DNA of 64,000 nt from Panagrolaimus kolymaensis (Eukaryota; Nematoda; Chromadorea; Rhabditida; Panagrolaimidae). The number at the start of each line of letters is the position of its first letter. Position 1 is the stretch's first letter. Below, piece after piece: positions 23,845-39,501 of the stretch. The DNA lies in the NCBI GenBank assembly GCA_028622995.1, contig JAJQJQ010000026.1:806001-870000 (forward strand), written 5' to 3'. Position numbers and translations under genes: made by a program. The notes beneath the pieces are model-generated. The model searched no databases, was not told where the DNA came from, and saw only the letters and a program-made list of their open reading frames with translations.

Positions 23845-24181
23845 AACATAGATTTTTCTTTTTTTAAATTTCCTTATGCATTGCATTGTTACTCTGTAAA
23901 TTAAAAAAATAAATAAAGTTAATAAGAAATGAATGAATATTGAAAACATAAAAAAAAATTCTGCAAGAATATGGAAAATATTTTTACATTTAGAGATAAA
24001 CAAATAATTTACTTAAAAAATAAAAACGTTAAAATTTGGATTTATTACTTCGATTTTTTGGAATCTTGAAACATGCAGATTTCCACGAGCATCAATTTCA
24101 AAAATTTTCCTTAGATTTACAAGATTTTTAATTTTATAGACACTAAAGTTGCTTTCTTTATTTTTTAATCCGTTTCGAAAC

Positions 24182-25272
24182 TTAAGAGAGAGTCTGCCAG
24201 ATTTTTTACAGATTTTAGATGAGGGCGGCACAAAATTTTTTTTTATTTTTATTTTTCTTTACCAATCGGTTATTTAGGAGGAAAAAATAGGTGGATTTTT
24301 AATCTTTTGACCATAAACTATACTAAATATGGAATTATGAGCTGTTGAAGTTTGAGGCATGCATTAACTTTAAAAATTCGGCTAAATTCACCCATGAAGC
24401 ATAATAATTTTATTTTTATCCAATGTTAGGTAATCGATCCAGGGCTTTCTAATGGCCTAAACCATATATTTAGACATTGTATGAAAATGAGGAGAAATTT
24501 GCATATTAAAACTTCAAAATGATGCCATTTTATTTTCGGAACCGCCACGAACCCAAAGAAAAATACCATATATTCCCCAGAATCTCCTCTATCGATTCAT
24601 AAAAAAATATTTTAAATACAAGGTCCGCCTATGAAAATCCATAGCAAAACATGTTGATGACCACCATTTTTAATGGTGAAAATGGTGTTTTTCCATTTTT
24701 TCTTCCATGAAAACAATTTGAACATAATGCCAAACAGCAAGAACCAATGCCAAAAACGAAAGAAAAAATGGAAAAACACCATTTTCCCCATTAAAAATGG
24801 TGGTCATCGACATGTTTTGCTATGGATTTTCATAGGCAGACCTTGTATTTAAAATATTTTTTTATGAATCGATAGAGGAGATTCTGGGGAATATATGGTA
24901 TTTTTCTTTGGGTTCGTGGCGGTTCCGAAAATAAAATGGCATCATTTTGAAGTTTTAATATGCAAATTTCTCCTCATTTTCATACAATGTCTAAATATAT
25001 GGTTTAGGCCATTAGAAAGCCCTGGATCGATTACCTAACATTGGATAAAAATAAAATTATTATGCTTCATGGGTGAATTTAGCCGAATTTTTAAAGTTAA
25101 TGCATGCCTCAAACTTCAACAGCTCATAATTCCATATTTAGTATAGTTTATGGTCAAAAGATTGAAAATTCACCTATTTTCTCCTCCTAAATAACCGATT
25201 GGTAAAGATAAATAAAAAGAAAAAAAAATTTTGTGCCACCCGGTTTAAAAAATCTGGTAGACCCTCTCTTAA
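24182..25272. mobile_element. Large ~1.1 kb foldback element flanked by TTAA
   Basis: Left and right halves are reverse complements over roughly 500 bases each with few mismatches, meeting around 24700-24770 at a loop of about 60 nt. TTAA occurs at both outer edges (24182-24185 and 25269-25272), and the element then starts GAGAG and ends CTCTC. This fits a TTAA target duplication (piggyBac-type), although TA is also possible from the same bases. The outermost ~50 bp of each arm have diverged more than the inside. No coding frame survives in it. It lies between the 7TM gene and the nuclear receptor. Confidence 0.85.
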
Positions 25273-25590
25273 AAATTTCTGTGATAGTTTATTAAGGTTT
25301 TGAATAGTTTTTTTTGACAACCTTAAAAAAGTTTTCATTAAACATTAGTATAAAATAAAGAATTCAAAAAATTATACCTCAAACAAATCAAGGAAAAAAA
25401 CTGAAGCTTCAATGCAATGCATAAACCTCATTTGGCGTTCTATGGCCCCAACAAAACAATTTTGCTGAAGAAAAAAAAAATGAATGTCTTTTGTTTAGTT
25501 TTTTTTTTCATTGGTGGTATAAATAAATGCTTGGTTAAGAAGAACTTGAATTTTATCGATTGAACAAAAAATAAAATAAAAATTAGAATA
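25273..25590. other. Upstream region of nuclear receptor
   Basis: AT-rich, no gene seen. Probable promoter of the receptor starting at 25591. Confidence 0.4.
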
Positions 25591-27561
25591 ATGTCTTCTG
25601 ATGAATATGTTGAAATTGAATTAGATGTGGTATGTTAAAAATTATTGGTAGAAAGATTTTTTAAATCAAAATTTTTCTAAAAAATTTTATATGATTAAAC
25701 TACAAAAAACGCTTTTCATCTTTTATTTATTTTTCTTTTCTAGGATAATAAACCACAAATAAGCGGAGTTCACGTGGTTGGAGTAACAAATAATTCAAAA
25801 AAATATGAATTTCAAAAAGTAAGAATATAAGTTTTAAGGTTCAACGTTTAATCAAGTTTCTGTCTTTTAGGGTTCATATGAAGTTGTTGAAGCAAGCTCA
25901 TATAAAAAAGAGGAGCGTCAAACCACTCCAATTCTAAATGAGAAATCAGTGTGCCTTGTTTGTGATGGACCTGCAAATGGAATCCATTTTAAAGCTCTCA
26001 GTTGTGCGGCGTGTAATGCATTTTTTAGAAGATCAGTAGCAGAAAATCGGAAATATATTTGTCGCGAAGAGGGTAAATGTCATATTAATTATAGTAAGTC
26101 CATAATTTTGGATTTTTTAAAATAAAACAAGTTTTTTAGAAGCTCGATGCTTGTGCCGAGCTTGCCGATTAAAAAAATGCCTCATCATTGGAATGGATCC
26201 TTCTTCCGTTCAACCTCAACGTGATGCAATTGGAAGTAAAAGGAAAAGCTTAACAGAAAGGTTTGAGATAAACCAAAGAAAGAAAAATTATTCTAAAAAT
26301 TATTTGACTTTAGAAATGGAAGAAAGACTTCCACTCCTGGAACTAATTCCGAAGTAGTTACAGCAGAACTCGTTCCATTAAATAGAAAAAGAAAAATGTC
26401 CACTCCTTTATCATCTGAGCCCCTTGAAGATGAGATAGTTGCAGATCCAGAACAAAATAATCAAATGTATGATGAAAGTCCTGATAGTATGGTATATCAA
26501 TATGCAGTGGAAACTCCTCGACAATCCACCGCAAAGGAATATGAAGATGGCACAGTTGTGATTGATTGGGGTTCAGTTGGAAATTTGATTGAAGAAGTCC
26601 TATGCTCGTATCAACAATTACAAGAGAGGCGTCGATTATTTTATTGTCCTCGAACCCTTCGAGATTTAATTGGAGGCACTGTTCCAAAATTTACCAAAAT
26701 TGATACATATTTCGATAAAGATAAACTCAGCGTGGAATCAGCGATAATTGTGGAATTTGTTCGAAGTATTCAGCCTTTTGCAATGTTAGATCTCGAAAGC
26801 CAAGTAACGCCAAAGTTTTTATAAATAAAACAAACCCTAGGTTTTTAGGTTTCTCTTGTGCGAGGATTTTGTTTGCCAATGACGATCATCGAAAAATATT
26901 ATATGACTTATAAACAAAATGGCCATTTTACTAATAGAATATACCATCAAAATTTTTGTTATTTTGATATAGATGAAGAAGAACAAAAACTATCTTCAGT
27001 TTCTGAAACAACAAATCTTAGTGGTGGTGGAGAAAATGGTTTTTCTGATAGCAAAAGCCATATAAATTGTAAAACTATGGTAAGCATAAATATTCCATAT
27101 ATGAAAAAAGCTTTAAATGATATCGTATTACCCATGGCTGCGGTAGATATGACGGATGTTGAAATTGTTGGTTTAATGCTTATTATGCTTTTTGATCCAT
27201 GTAAGTTTTACAAAAAATGTGAAAATAAATAAAGTTAAAATTCTTTTTTTTTAGCTGTGGCAGGTTTAAATGAAACAACAAAAAAAGTTGTGAAAGCAGT
27301 GAGAGATCGAATTTTTGAAGATTGGTTTACAGTTTATTCACAGAATAATGTTTCAAATGCATCGGAAAAAATTGGAAATGTTATTTTAATTATTTCAGCT
27401 ATTCGAGTCAGTTCATTAAAAAAAATTTTAAATAATAAAGAAATAAATTGTGTTATTTTATTTAGGAATTTGCACATCTCATCCCTCAAAATTTCCATTT
27501 TGTAAGAGTTTTTGGTCTCAATGATTATGATGAAATATTAGATGATCTATTTTGTAAATGA
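25591..27561 (+). CDS. Nuclear hormone receptor, nematode-type
   Basis: Exons: 25591-25629, 25744-25818, 25871-26093, 26140-26260, 26314-26803, 26849-27200, 27255-27406, 27466-27561; in frame, 515 aa. The DNA-binding domain starts near residue 56: first zinc finger CLVC...CAAC with recognition helix CAACNAFFRRS, second finger C-REEGK-C...CLCRAC, then RLKKCLIIGMDP. The CxACxAFFRR-type P-box is typical of the expanded nematode receptor families rather than of vertebrate receptors. A Ser/Thr/Glu-rich hinge follows, then a helical ligand-binding-like domain (for example DMTDVEIVGLMLIMLFD) ending in an acidic helix (DYDEILDDLF) that could be the activation helix. It should be a ligand-regulated or orphan transcription factor in the nucleus. 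Not assigned to a specific nhr gene. Confidence 0.92.
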
Positions 27562-27841
27562 ATTAATTTAAAAAAAAAGTTAATCGCCGCGTTGTTTGTT
27601 ACTCACTGATATTATAAAAATTATTACTGTGCTTGTTTTTTAGATTTAAAATAAAATAATTTCCTTGCTTGGTTTTGTTCCAAATAATTTTTTAATAACA
27701 AAAAATCAAAAAATTGTAATAGCAAATTGCGTGGTTTAGGAAATTTATTATAAAAAACTAAGTTTTAAAAAATTTTACTTTTTAAAATTAGTTTTAAACA
27801 TAAAAAATTTATTAATTTTAAAAATTAAAGTAAAGAGTTTA
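27562..27841. other. Convergent intergenic region
   Basis: AT-rich 3' flank between the nuclear receptor (+) and the repeat protein gene (-). Nothing else seen. Confidence 0.4.
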
Positions 27842-28845
27842 TCAAAAGTCAGCCTGGATGGTTCCATGGAGTTTTGTGAGGGCGGATCTCAAGAGTGTTT
27901 TGTATGGTTTCCATTGAAGATGGTGGGGGTGATGTGGATGATGTTCACGACTTTCACTGCTGCTGCTTGATTTCAATGGATATCCGGGTCGTGGATAACC
28001 ATGTTTTCGAGGACGACCAGGATGATGAGGGCGTTCATGGCTTTCACTACTTTTGCTTTCACTGCTTTCGCTACTTCCTTGTTGGTGACTTTCACGGCTT
28101 TCTTCGCTGTCTCTTCCAGGTTTGCCAGGGCGATGGGGACGTTCTTGGCTTTCGCTACTTTCTTCACTATCTTTGATTGGTTTACCAGGATAATGAGGGC
28201 GATGTGGTCGTTCTTCGCTGCTTTCACTACTTCCACGGCTTTCATCGCTATCTCGATCGGGTTTGCCAGGGCGGTGAGGATTCATTTGATGTTCATGACT
28301 TTCACTGCTGCTATCTCTTCCAGAATAAATGGGACGATGTGGACCATATGGATGTGGAGAATGTTTTACTGGATAATGAGGACGGCTTGGACGTTCTTCG
28401 CTATCACTATTATCATCTCTATCGGGGCGGCATGGACGACCATAGCGACCACATGGCTTTTTAGGATGATGAGGGCTACGTTCTTCTTCATCACTTTCAC
28501 TATCATCTCTTTCAGGTCGATGAGGACCATGATGTGGAGCACGTTCTTCTTCACTTTCGCCGCTGTTGCCTCCAAATCTGCCACCTCGGCGGTGATGATG
28601 ATGGGGTTTACGATGTTTACCAAAATCTTCATCACTTCCAGAATCTGGGCCAAATCCAGGTGGACCACCAAAATGTCTATGACCAATAGGGTATGTTGGA
28701 ACCCGTGGGAACCGTTCATGATCTAAAATTTTAACTTCTTTTAAACATTTGTATTTTGAATCTTACCGCCATCGGGGCTATAAATATGGGCGGCAATGCC
28801 ACATACTGCAACAGCCAAAGTCAACAAAAACAATGAAACTCTCAT
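27842..28845 (-). CDS. Secreted His/Pro/Ser/Glu-rich repeat protein
   Basis: Exons (minus): 28845-28767 and 28722-27842, in phase, 319 aa. The first exon encodes a textbook signal peptide (MRVSLFLLTLAVAVCGIAA). The mature part is low complexity and built of variable units of the form ERPHRPHYPGKP + RDSEES, about a dozen copies, with His-Pro or Pro-Gly-Lys-Pro basic blocks alternating with Ser/Asp/Glu-rich acidic blocks. Only two Cys occur, close together (PCGRYGRPC). No family recognised. Possible roles are in extracellular matrix, cuticle, secretion, or metal binding through the many His; Ser followed by acidic residues could be a Golgi casein-kinase-type phosphorylation target. All of these are inference. 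Confidence 0.8.
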
Positions 28846-29299
28846 GTTTGAGAAAGCTCAACAAGCCGAATGCTTTACGAAGATCACTAATTTCCAACAA
28901 ACCCTTTTATATGTTTTTTGGTTTAAAAAAGTGGCCATTTTAGTAAATGTTACATTTGTTTTAATCATTTTTTGGTATGATTCAATCAAGGAAGTGTTTA
29001 TTTTCAAGCTATGTTTGGAAAGTTTGTAAGAAACACACTACCACACGTTGATCTTTTTGATTCTTTTTGTGTAGTTTAATTTTCTTTTGTTGCTGTGTGA
29101 TTTATTTAACATTTAAGAAAATTGAAGTGCAAATAAAAAATATCAACGATAGTTTTTTTTTTTGCAAGAAAATATCATAGTTTAAAATGGCACAGAATTT
29201 ATAAAACTTTAAAGAATGATCGGTCATCATAATTCACCACTTTTAGAAATGCCAACTATCATGCGACGGCGACCCCGCAATCATACTGTATAGACAAGC

Positions 29300-29731
29300 A
29301 TAAAGATCAGGGTTGCACGAAATTTCGTTTCGTCTTTCGCTTTCGCGAAATTTCGCGTGTTTTTTCAATTTCGTTTCGTTTCGCGTTTCGCGAAATTTTT
29401 TAATAAATTTCGTGAAACCTATTTTTGGATAAAAATTTCAAGAAAAAATTTAAAAAATTGTCATTTTTGGGGAATTTTTATGTTTGAGAAAATTTTTAGA
29501 TAAAAAAGTTAAACAACTGATGTTCGCTTAATGAAGTCTAAAATAATAGGTTTCAAACAATGATAATAGTTATTTTTTCAAGAAAAAAAATTATCAGCAC
29601 CCATAAACAAAAAAACTAATTTTTACTTTCGTTTCGTTTCGTTTTCGCGAAATTTCGCGAAATTAGACTTTAAAAATTTCGTCTTTCGCGAAAGCGAAAT
29701 TTTTTCACTTTCGTGCAACCCTGATAAAGAT
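29300..29731. mobile_element. hAT-type MITE with 8-bp target duplication
   Basis: The element at 29308-29723 (416 bp) has terminal inverted repeats starting CAGGGTTGCACGAAA and ending with the reverse complement. It is flanked on both sides by the same eight bases ATAAAGAT (29300-29307 and 29724-29731). CAGGG ends plus an 8-bp duplication are the hallmark of the hAT superfamily. Inner parts of both arms are rich in TTTCGCGAAA-like words. It has no transposase frame, so it is non-autonomous. It lies in the intergenic region upstream of the CYFIP gene. Confidence 0.93.
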
Positions 29732-30211
29732 CACTTTCGGATTACAGTTATTAAAACCAAAAAAGAGAAATCTAAATGCTTAGAAAAAGCCTGGTTATGT
29801 AAAGAGCAATTAAAGATGCTTTAATTAATTAAAAAGAGTTTTATTTTATTTTTAATTCATGCTTAAAGTTAGTGGAACTACAGTATTTTTCTTCTTCTTT
29901 AATGTTGTTAATAACTCAAACTTTTATTTTTTTATTGCTCTAAATGTTTGATAAGAAAATTATCCTTTTTTGCGATTTTTTTTGATTAAGTTTCTAAAGA
30001 AAGTGGCAAAGCCGAAATAATGTTTCTTTCTTTTCAGTTAACGACCAAGAGGTCATTCTGCATAAACGCACTTACTTATTCTTGGAGCGAATACATTTTT
30101 TGTTTTTTCTTCGATCCCCGCTTAAATTCAACAGCCCCTTCCTTTCACTTTCTTTTCTGGCTTTATTTTTTTTGTTCTTCTCTATTACTCACTTTTAAAA
30201 GATTTCTTAAA
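29732..30211. other. Upstream region of CYFIP gene
   Basis: AT-rich, no gene seen. Probable promoter or outron of the CYFIP gene; the ATG at 30212 is preceded by poly-T tracts and a CTTAAA context. Confidence 0.4.
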
Positions 30212-34604
<4,393 letters not shown>

Positions 34605-35630
34605 ATTATTTTTGTATATGTTTTTGTACAATTTGCTACTTTAAACCAAAATGCTTTTTAAAATTACCGAGAAGGTTACTAAAAATAGCAGGTGCTTTTT
34701 TATTTTTTTGCTTTATTTTGTGGTTTACGGCAATCTTTTTAAGTTTTTGGATTATTTACGCATTTTTATTTATCTCTTGCCTTTTGCATATTTATTTTTT
34801 TCTATGCATATTATTTTGTTTTATTTCTTTTTTCAATGCCACTATTTTATTTTATTTTTCGTGCTTATGAAACTTCAAAAAATAAAATAAAAAGATCGAA
34901 TGAATTTTTTTTCATTTTAAAATTTTTTACAAGAAAAAATGAAGCAATAAAGCTCAAAAAAGGAAAGAAAAAAGGTGTAACGTTATTTGCAATTCATGAA
35001 GGTGGAGGAGGAAGAGAGGGATGAACAACAATGGCAACGAGAAGGTTGCCGCCATATAAGGGTTGACCCGGATACAGCAAACATAACTTTTTTTTTCATT
35101 TTCGCGCGTAAAAAAAGAGGAAAAGAAATTGATTTTTAAAGCAAACCAACGACATTTACCATCCAGCACTCGGATGGATGAATGGACATGGAAACACATT
35201 ATTGTGGTGGTCAAAGAGTTAAAAAAGAAATAAATTTGAGTCAAACGGAATTGAAAAAATATATACAAAAAGCAAGGACAATATTGGTTATTTTTCCTCC
35301 ACCGATCGAATAATGGATTAAAATATATTTTTTTCCTTATGATGCTTTAAAAAAGAAAAATAATTAAAAGTTATTGCCGCCGCCGCTGCTTACAAAAGAA
35401 GCCTAAAAGAAACCCGATCACCTTTTTTTCTTAGAGAAGGTTTGAGGAGTGAAAAAGTGTGCCTCATTTAACCAACCTTTTATCGAATAATAAAAATGGA
35501 ATGTAAATAATTTTTTTATTTATTTATTCGATCTTTTTTTATGACATTTCGGAATCAATTTTTATTTTTGTATGACTAAAAGCTGCTGGAGATTTCGTAA
35601 TTTTTTTTTGATTTCTTGTTATCTAAAAAT
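34605..35630. other. Intergenic between CYFIP and MBOAT genes
   Basis: AT-rich. It holds the CYFIP 3' UTR and the upstream region of the MBOAT gene. Open frames on either strand here are poly-Phe/Lys low complexity; I see no supported gene. Confidence 0.5.
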
Positions 35631-38003
35631 ATGTCAACGGAAGCTGCTGCTCCAGCAAAAAATATTTATCCAATAGGCAGAAAAGAAATTGTTACATATT
35701 TTGCTGTATGGCTTGCTCATTGTGGGGCATCAATTTGGATTGCATCTAAAAGTTCTAGAAATTTGGATAATTGGCTAAAACCTAATATTATTGAAAGCAA
35801 TTATTTCCCAAATTTAAATTACGATAAAGCTGATCTTGAATGGTATTTTCATAAAATTGCTATTCTTAAATTAATTGGAGTATTTATTTGTCATTCCATT
35901 GGTTTTCGATTTTCTCACAAATTCTTCTTTGCTTATCCTTTAGCAACAAGGTTTGGGTGTATTTTATTTTGGAGCTTTTTGACTATTTATTTAACGAGGT
36001 TAGTAGCTGCTTTTAATTTTTTTAAATAAAAAAAGCGAGTTTCAGTATTGAATGCTTTTCTACAGTAATTTTGCAAGCATTTATAACAATTATTATTACA
36101 ACTTATTATCGAAAAGAATGGATTGCATGGGCCAGTTGTTTATCATTTGTAATTTATGCAAATAAATATGCGTATTTTTCAACGATTCCTGAATTATTTT
36201 ATGTTGAATATTCATTTTATTTATATACAGCCGTTCAAGTAATTTTTCATTTACTAAAAATTATCCTCATAAAATTAAGTTTTTTTAGATTCTGAATGTC
36301 TGTATTTTTCTTAGTCGCAATACTCATGAATCTCTCACCATTGATCTCTTTCTCCAATTTTTTGAATATTTCCTTTATCCTCCATACAGTATCACTTTGA
36401 TAGTTTTGTTTGAAGATTTTCAAAAACAACTGATTTCTATGAGGCAAAGAAGTTTGATAGGAAACATTTGGGGCTCTCAAATAACTCTAAAGTAAATTTA
36501 TTATATTTATTCTTGTTTTCTAAAATTTATTAAATTTTTTTTAGATATTTAATTTTCAAAGCCATTCGATTAATGTTTTGGTATTTTTTTATTGAAGCCT
36601 TTCTTCATTTTATTCATGCCAATGCAGTGGTTACAGCTCCATTTACTCTTATTGGAGGATTGTGTAATTATGAAGGTAAGAAAATTCGCAGTAAAGTGTA
36701 AATTGTGAAAAATTTCGGAGATAATTAATCCCTGAACTAAAAGAAAGTTGTATCATGTCACCGCTAAAAAACTTGGTAAAGATGTCAACCGGCGAAGCTC
36801 AGGTGTTAGTACTGAGCATACCTCGAGGACCGGGGGGAATTCCCCCTCCCCTCCCTCCCCTTCGAAGAAAAAAACTAACGTAAAAAATTTTTTCGATGTG
36901 GTAAGAATGAAAAAAAAAATTTTTTCGAAAAAAAACAACGTATAATTATACGTTGTTTTTTGACCCCTCCCCTCAAAATTTTGAAAACATCCACCCCCCT
37001 AACTCGAGGTATGGTACTGAGGACTTTAACTTTGAGAACCGCAGCTTCGAATACCGCCGGTTGATAACATTTATGTGTAATTGAAAATAAGCTACTAACT
37101 AAAAACAAACATTTTTTAAATTTTTTTTAATTTTTAAAATCCAAAATTTAAATTTTTCCACAATCATAAATTTGGCTTTATAAACCCTTTTTTATATTTC
37201 TTTGCCTTTCAGTGGCTTCAATTGCTTACATGGCAGGTCAATTTTTTTACATGAAATATGTAATAATTTTTGGTGTGCCATCTCTTTTTGCTCTCATCGA
37301 TGGAATGACACCTCCAGGGCCACCAATATGTATTTCAAGAGTTTCAAAATATTCTCAAATGTGGAGATATTTTGATCGAGGCCTTTATGAATTTCTTAAA
37401 AATCAGGTATTTCGAAGGTTGAAAATACAGTTTTTTATGTATTTTTTTTTAGGTTTACATTCCATTAATGGGTAGCGATGGTGGAATTCAAGCAACCTTA
37501 CGTCGATTCTTTGGAATGACAGCGGTATTTAGTTTTGTTTTAGCATGGCATGGAACTAAATCAAATTATCTTATGTGGGTATTATTAAGTGCATTTGAAC
37601 TTGTTATGGAACGAATTGGAAATGCTATATCAGGGACAGAATTTTGGAAAAAATTGACCTCCAAAATTGGTGAAGCTAATAGCCTTCGATTAACTGCAAT
37701 TGCAATGGATTTAACTATCATTCCAGGACTTCTTGGCGCCTTTTTCTTTTTATCTGTTCCTGGCACAGGAGATGAGATAATGCGAAAATTGCTTATTGAA
37801 GGCGTCGAAGACATATCTCAAGGAAATATTAGGTAAAAAATAAAATAATAAAATTTCTTTAGATAAAAAAAATGTTTTTTAGTTGGGGCGAACCCGGTGG
37901 AGTCCTGATTCATATGTTAATCCTAGGTTACTTTTACAATCATTGCTGCCTCTATTTAGAATATATTATGCATCCAAGATTATCTAAAAATAAAATTGAA
38001 TAA
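35631..38003 (+). CDS. MBOAT acyltransferase, Hedgehog-acyltransferase-like
   Basis: Exons: 35631-35998, 36046-36238, 36289-36491, 36545-36675, 37213-37406, 37453-37832, 37883-38003; in phase, 529 aa, the usual length for HHAT. Polytopic membrane protein with about ten hydrophobic segments. The MBOAT signature is visible: MWRYFDRGLYEFLKNQVY containing the conserved Asp, and AWHGTKSNYLMWVLL containing the invariant active-site His with the WHG motif. The closest family I recognise is HHAT/Skinny hedgehog/GUP1, which palmitoylates the N-terminus of Hedgehog proteins in the ER/Golgi; nematodes have hhat paralogues whose substrates may be Hedgehog-related proteins. The exon 2 acceptor was moved from CTACAG to TTTCAG (36045) because only this keeps the frame. 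Intron 4 is enlarged by a GC-rich inverted-repeat insertion. Confidence 0.88.
36782..37066. mobile_element. GC-rich imperfect inverted-repeat insertion in MBOAT intron
   Basis: The two ends, CAACCGGCG... and ...CGCCGGTTG, are inverted, and further inside the words GTACTGAGCATACCTCGAG and CTCGAGGTATGGTACTGAG are also inverted copies. Runs of G and C (GGGGGG / CCCCCC) face each other, and a short palindrome around AACGTATAATTATACGTT sits near the middle. Base composition is very unlike the surrounding intron. It looks like an old MITE-type insertion. I could not define target duplications, so the borders are approximate. Confidence 0.6.
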
Positions 38004-38148
38004 ATATATTATTGTTTTGTTTTAAAAAAAATTTGAATAATAAATAAATAACTTTTTAAAATTTTTATGTATAAAAACAAAATGTGTTTGTGTGTTAAAA
38101 AACGACAACGACAACAAAAATAAAAACCAATGAATTGAATTAATTAAT

Positions 38149-38668
38149 TTATGCGCCCCCCTTCTTTTTGGAAACACCAACGGTGCGACCTTTACGTCCA
38201 GTGGTTTTAGTATGTTGACCACGAACTCGAAGACCCCAATAATGACGAAGGCCACGATGATTTCGGCATTTCTTTAAACGTTCAAGATCTTCACGAAGTT
38301 TGGATTCAACGGTGGTTGAGAGAAGCTAAAAAAGGCAAACTATGTTTAAAGATATTTATTGATTGAATATCACAAACCTGAGCAGTGGTGCCATCTTTAA
38401 TATCCTTTTGTCTGTTAAGGAACCAAGCTGGAATTTTATATTGAGTTGGATTCAACATAACAGTTGTAAGCTTTTCCATTTCATCTTCAGTAAGTTCACC
38501 AGCTCGGCGATGAATATCGACGCCAGCTTTACGGCAAACAATAAAAGCATATCGACGTCCGCAACCTTTAATAGCGGTGAGGGCAAATGGAATTTTAACA
38601 TTACCATCAATATTCGTGTTCATAACACGATGAATGTGTTGAAACTTTTCGGGAAAGATGAGAGACAT
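38149..38668 (-). CDS. rps-18: 40S ribosomal protein S18
   Basis: Exons (minus): 38668-38378 and 38325-38149, phase 0 junction, 155 aa, matching the normal ~152-154. Diagnostic S13/S18 family segments: [59 protein letters not shown] and the basic end [34 protein letters not shown]. It is a component of the small-subunit head that contacts the 60S subunit and the P-site tRNA. The ATG lies 31 nt downstream of an acceptor (TTTTTTAG at 38700-38707), so the message is probably trans-spliced or has a 5' UTR intron. The ATG chosen is the conserved MSLIFP start. Confidence 0.98.
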
Positions 38669-38847
38669 GATTGAATGATCTGATCCCTGGGTTTGAGAGC
38701 TAAAAAAATAATATTTTAAAAGCAGGAAGCAAGCTTTTGGGAACCATGAAAAATATATATTCGTTTAAGAAACTCGCAAATTTAATAACAATTTTAATCA
38801 ATCCTCATTTCACCCATATTAGCAACTTTTGCCGCTTTAATAAGGAA

Positions 38848-39045
38848 ACTAAATTAATAGTAATTAAATAAAATTTAAAGTAAAAATAGCATTTTTATTA
38901 TAAAATTATATATTCATCTCGATAGAAATAAAAAAAAATAGTAGGGGCTTACATTTTAAAAAAGACCACTTACAGTCATTCCTGAAAAAATCGTGTTGGG
39001 AATCGAATTCAGAGAACCTCGTTCAATTTTTTTTGCTGCTGACAT
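38848..39045 (-). CDS. Candidate small gene upstream of rps-18, uncertain
   Basis: A 24-codon exon, 39045-38974 (minus), starts MSAAKKIERGSLNSIPNTIF and ends at a consensus donor ACT|GTAAGT. A plausible second exon begins at 38848 after TTAATTTAG; in another phase it would read FLIKAAKVANMGEMRID-stop, but the phase-0 donor forces an early stop (FPY). So either the donor or acceptor is different, or this is only a 5' exon or not coding. No family recognised. It lies divergently opposite the sec-61 gene and could share its promoter. Confidence 0.25.
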
Positions 39046-39501
39046 TTTTTTGCACTCTCCGACCGACGACGACATCGAAGAAAAAAAAACATAGTAGCTC
39101 GCTAGATTAAATATTTTTTTCGTTTTAAGATTTTGCAGTTTGCTTTGTGCAGTTTGATATGTTAAAAGTTTTATTATAACACATATTGAAAAGTATATTT
39201 ATCTCATTTCTCTCTAAGGGTAACAAGCCATTTAAATAGAAAAATAAAAAATGTCAGAAAAAATGTTGTTGATGAAAATGAGCTTCAAACTGCTTGATAT
39301 TTTTTTTGTTTGAAATTAGTTGGAGAGAAACATAGTTGTTTGAGTTTTTATTTTTAGTTCGAGTATCCCTTATTTTTAAAGCCACCTAAGCTTTGAAAGT
39401 TTAAGAATCACTTTTTCGTGGAATAATTAATTTTAAAAATCATTTTTTTTTAAATTAATTTTCCTAATTTTTTCAGGTAACGAAATAACCATCAAGCAGC
39501 C

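Noticed and set aside
24013..24231. Minus-strand frame beside the large palindrome
   Set aside because: Overlaps the end of the inverted repeat, has no codon signal or splice context, and is low complexity.
28001..28726. 241-codon plus-strand frame opposite the repeat protein
   Set aside because: A shadow of the biased codons of the minus-strand His/Pro/Ser gene; repetitive Phe/Thr/Met composition and no start context.
29308..29723. TTTCG-rich block considered as satellite repeat
   Set aside because: Not tandem; terminal inverted repeats and 8-bp duplications show a hAT-type element instead.
36925..36960. Hairpin plus T-run considered as a terminator
   Set aside because: Lies inside an intron of a eukaryotic gene and inside the inverted-repeat insertion; bacterial-type terminators do not apply.
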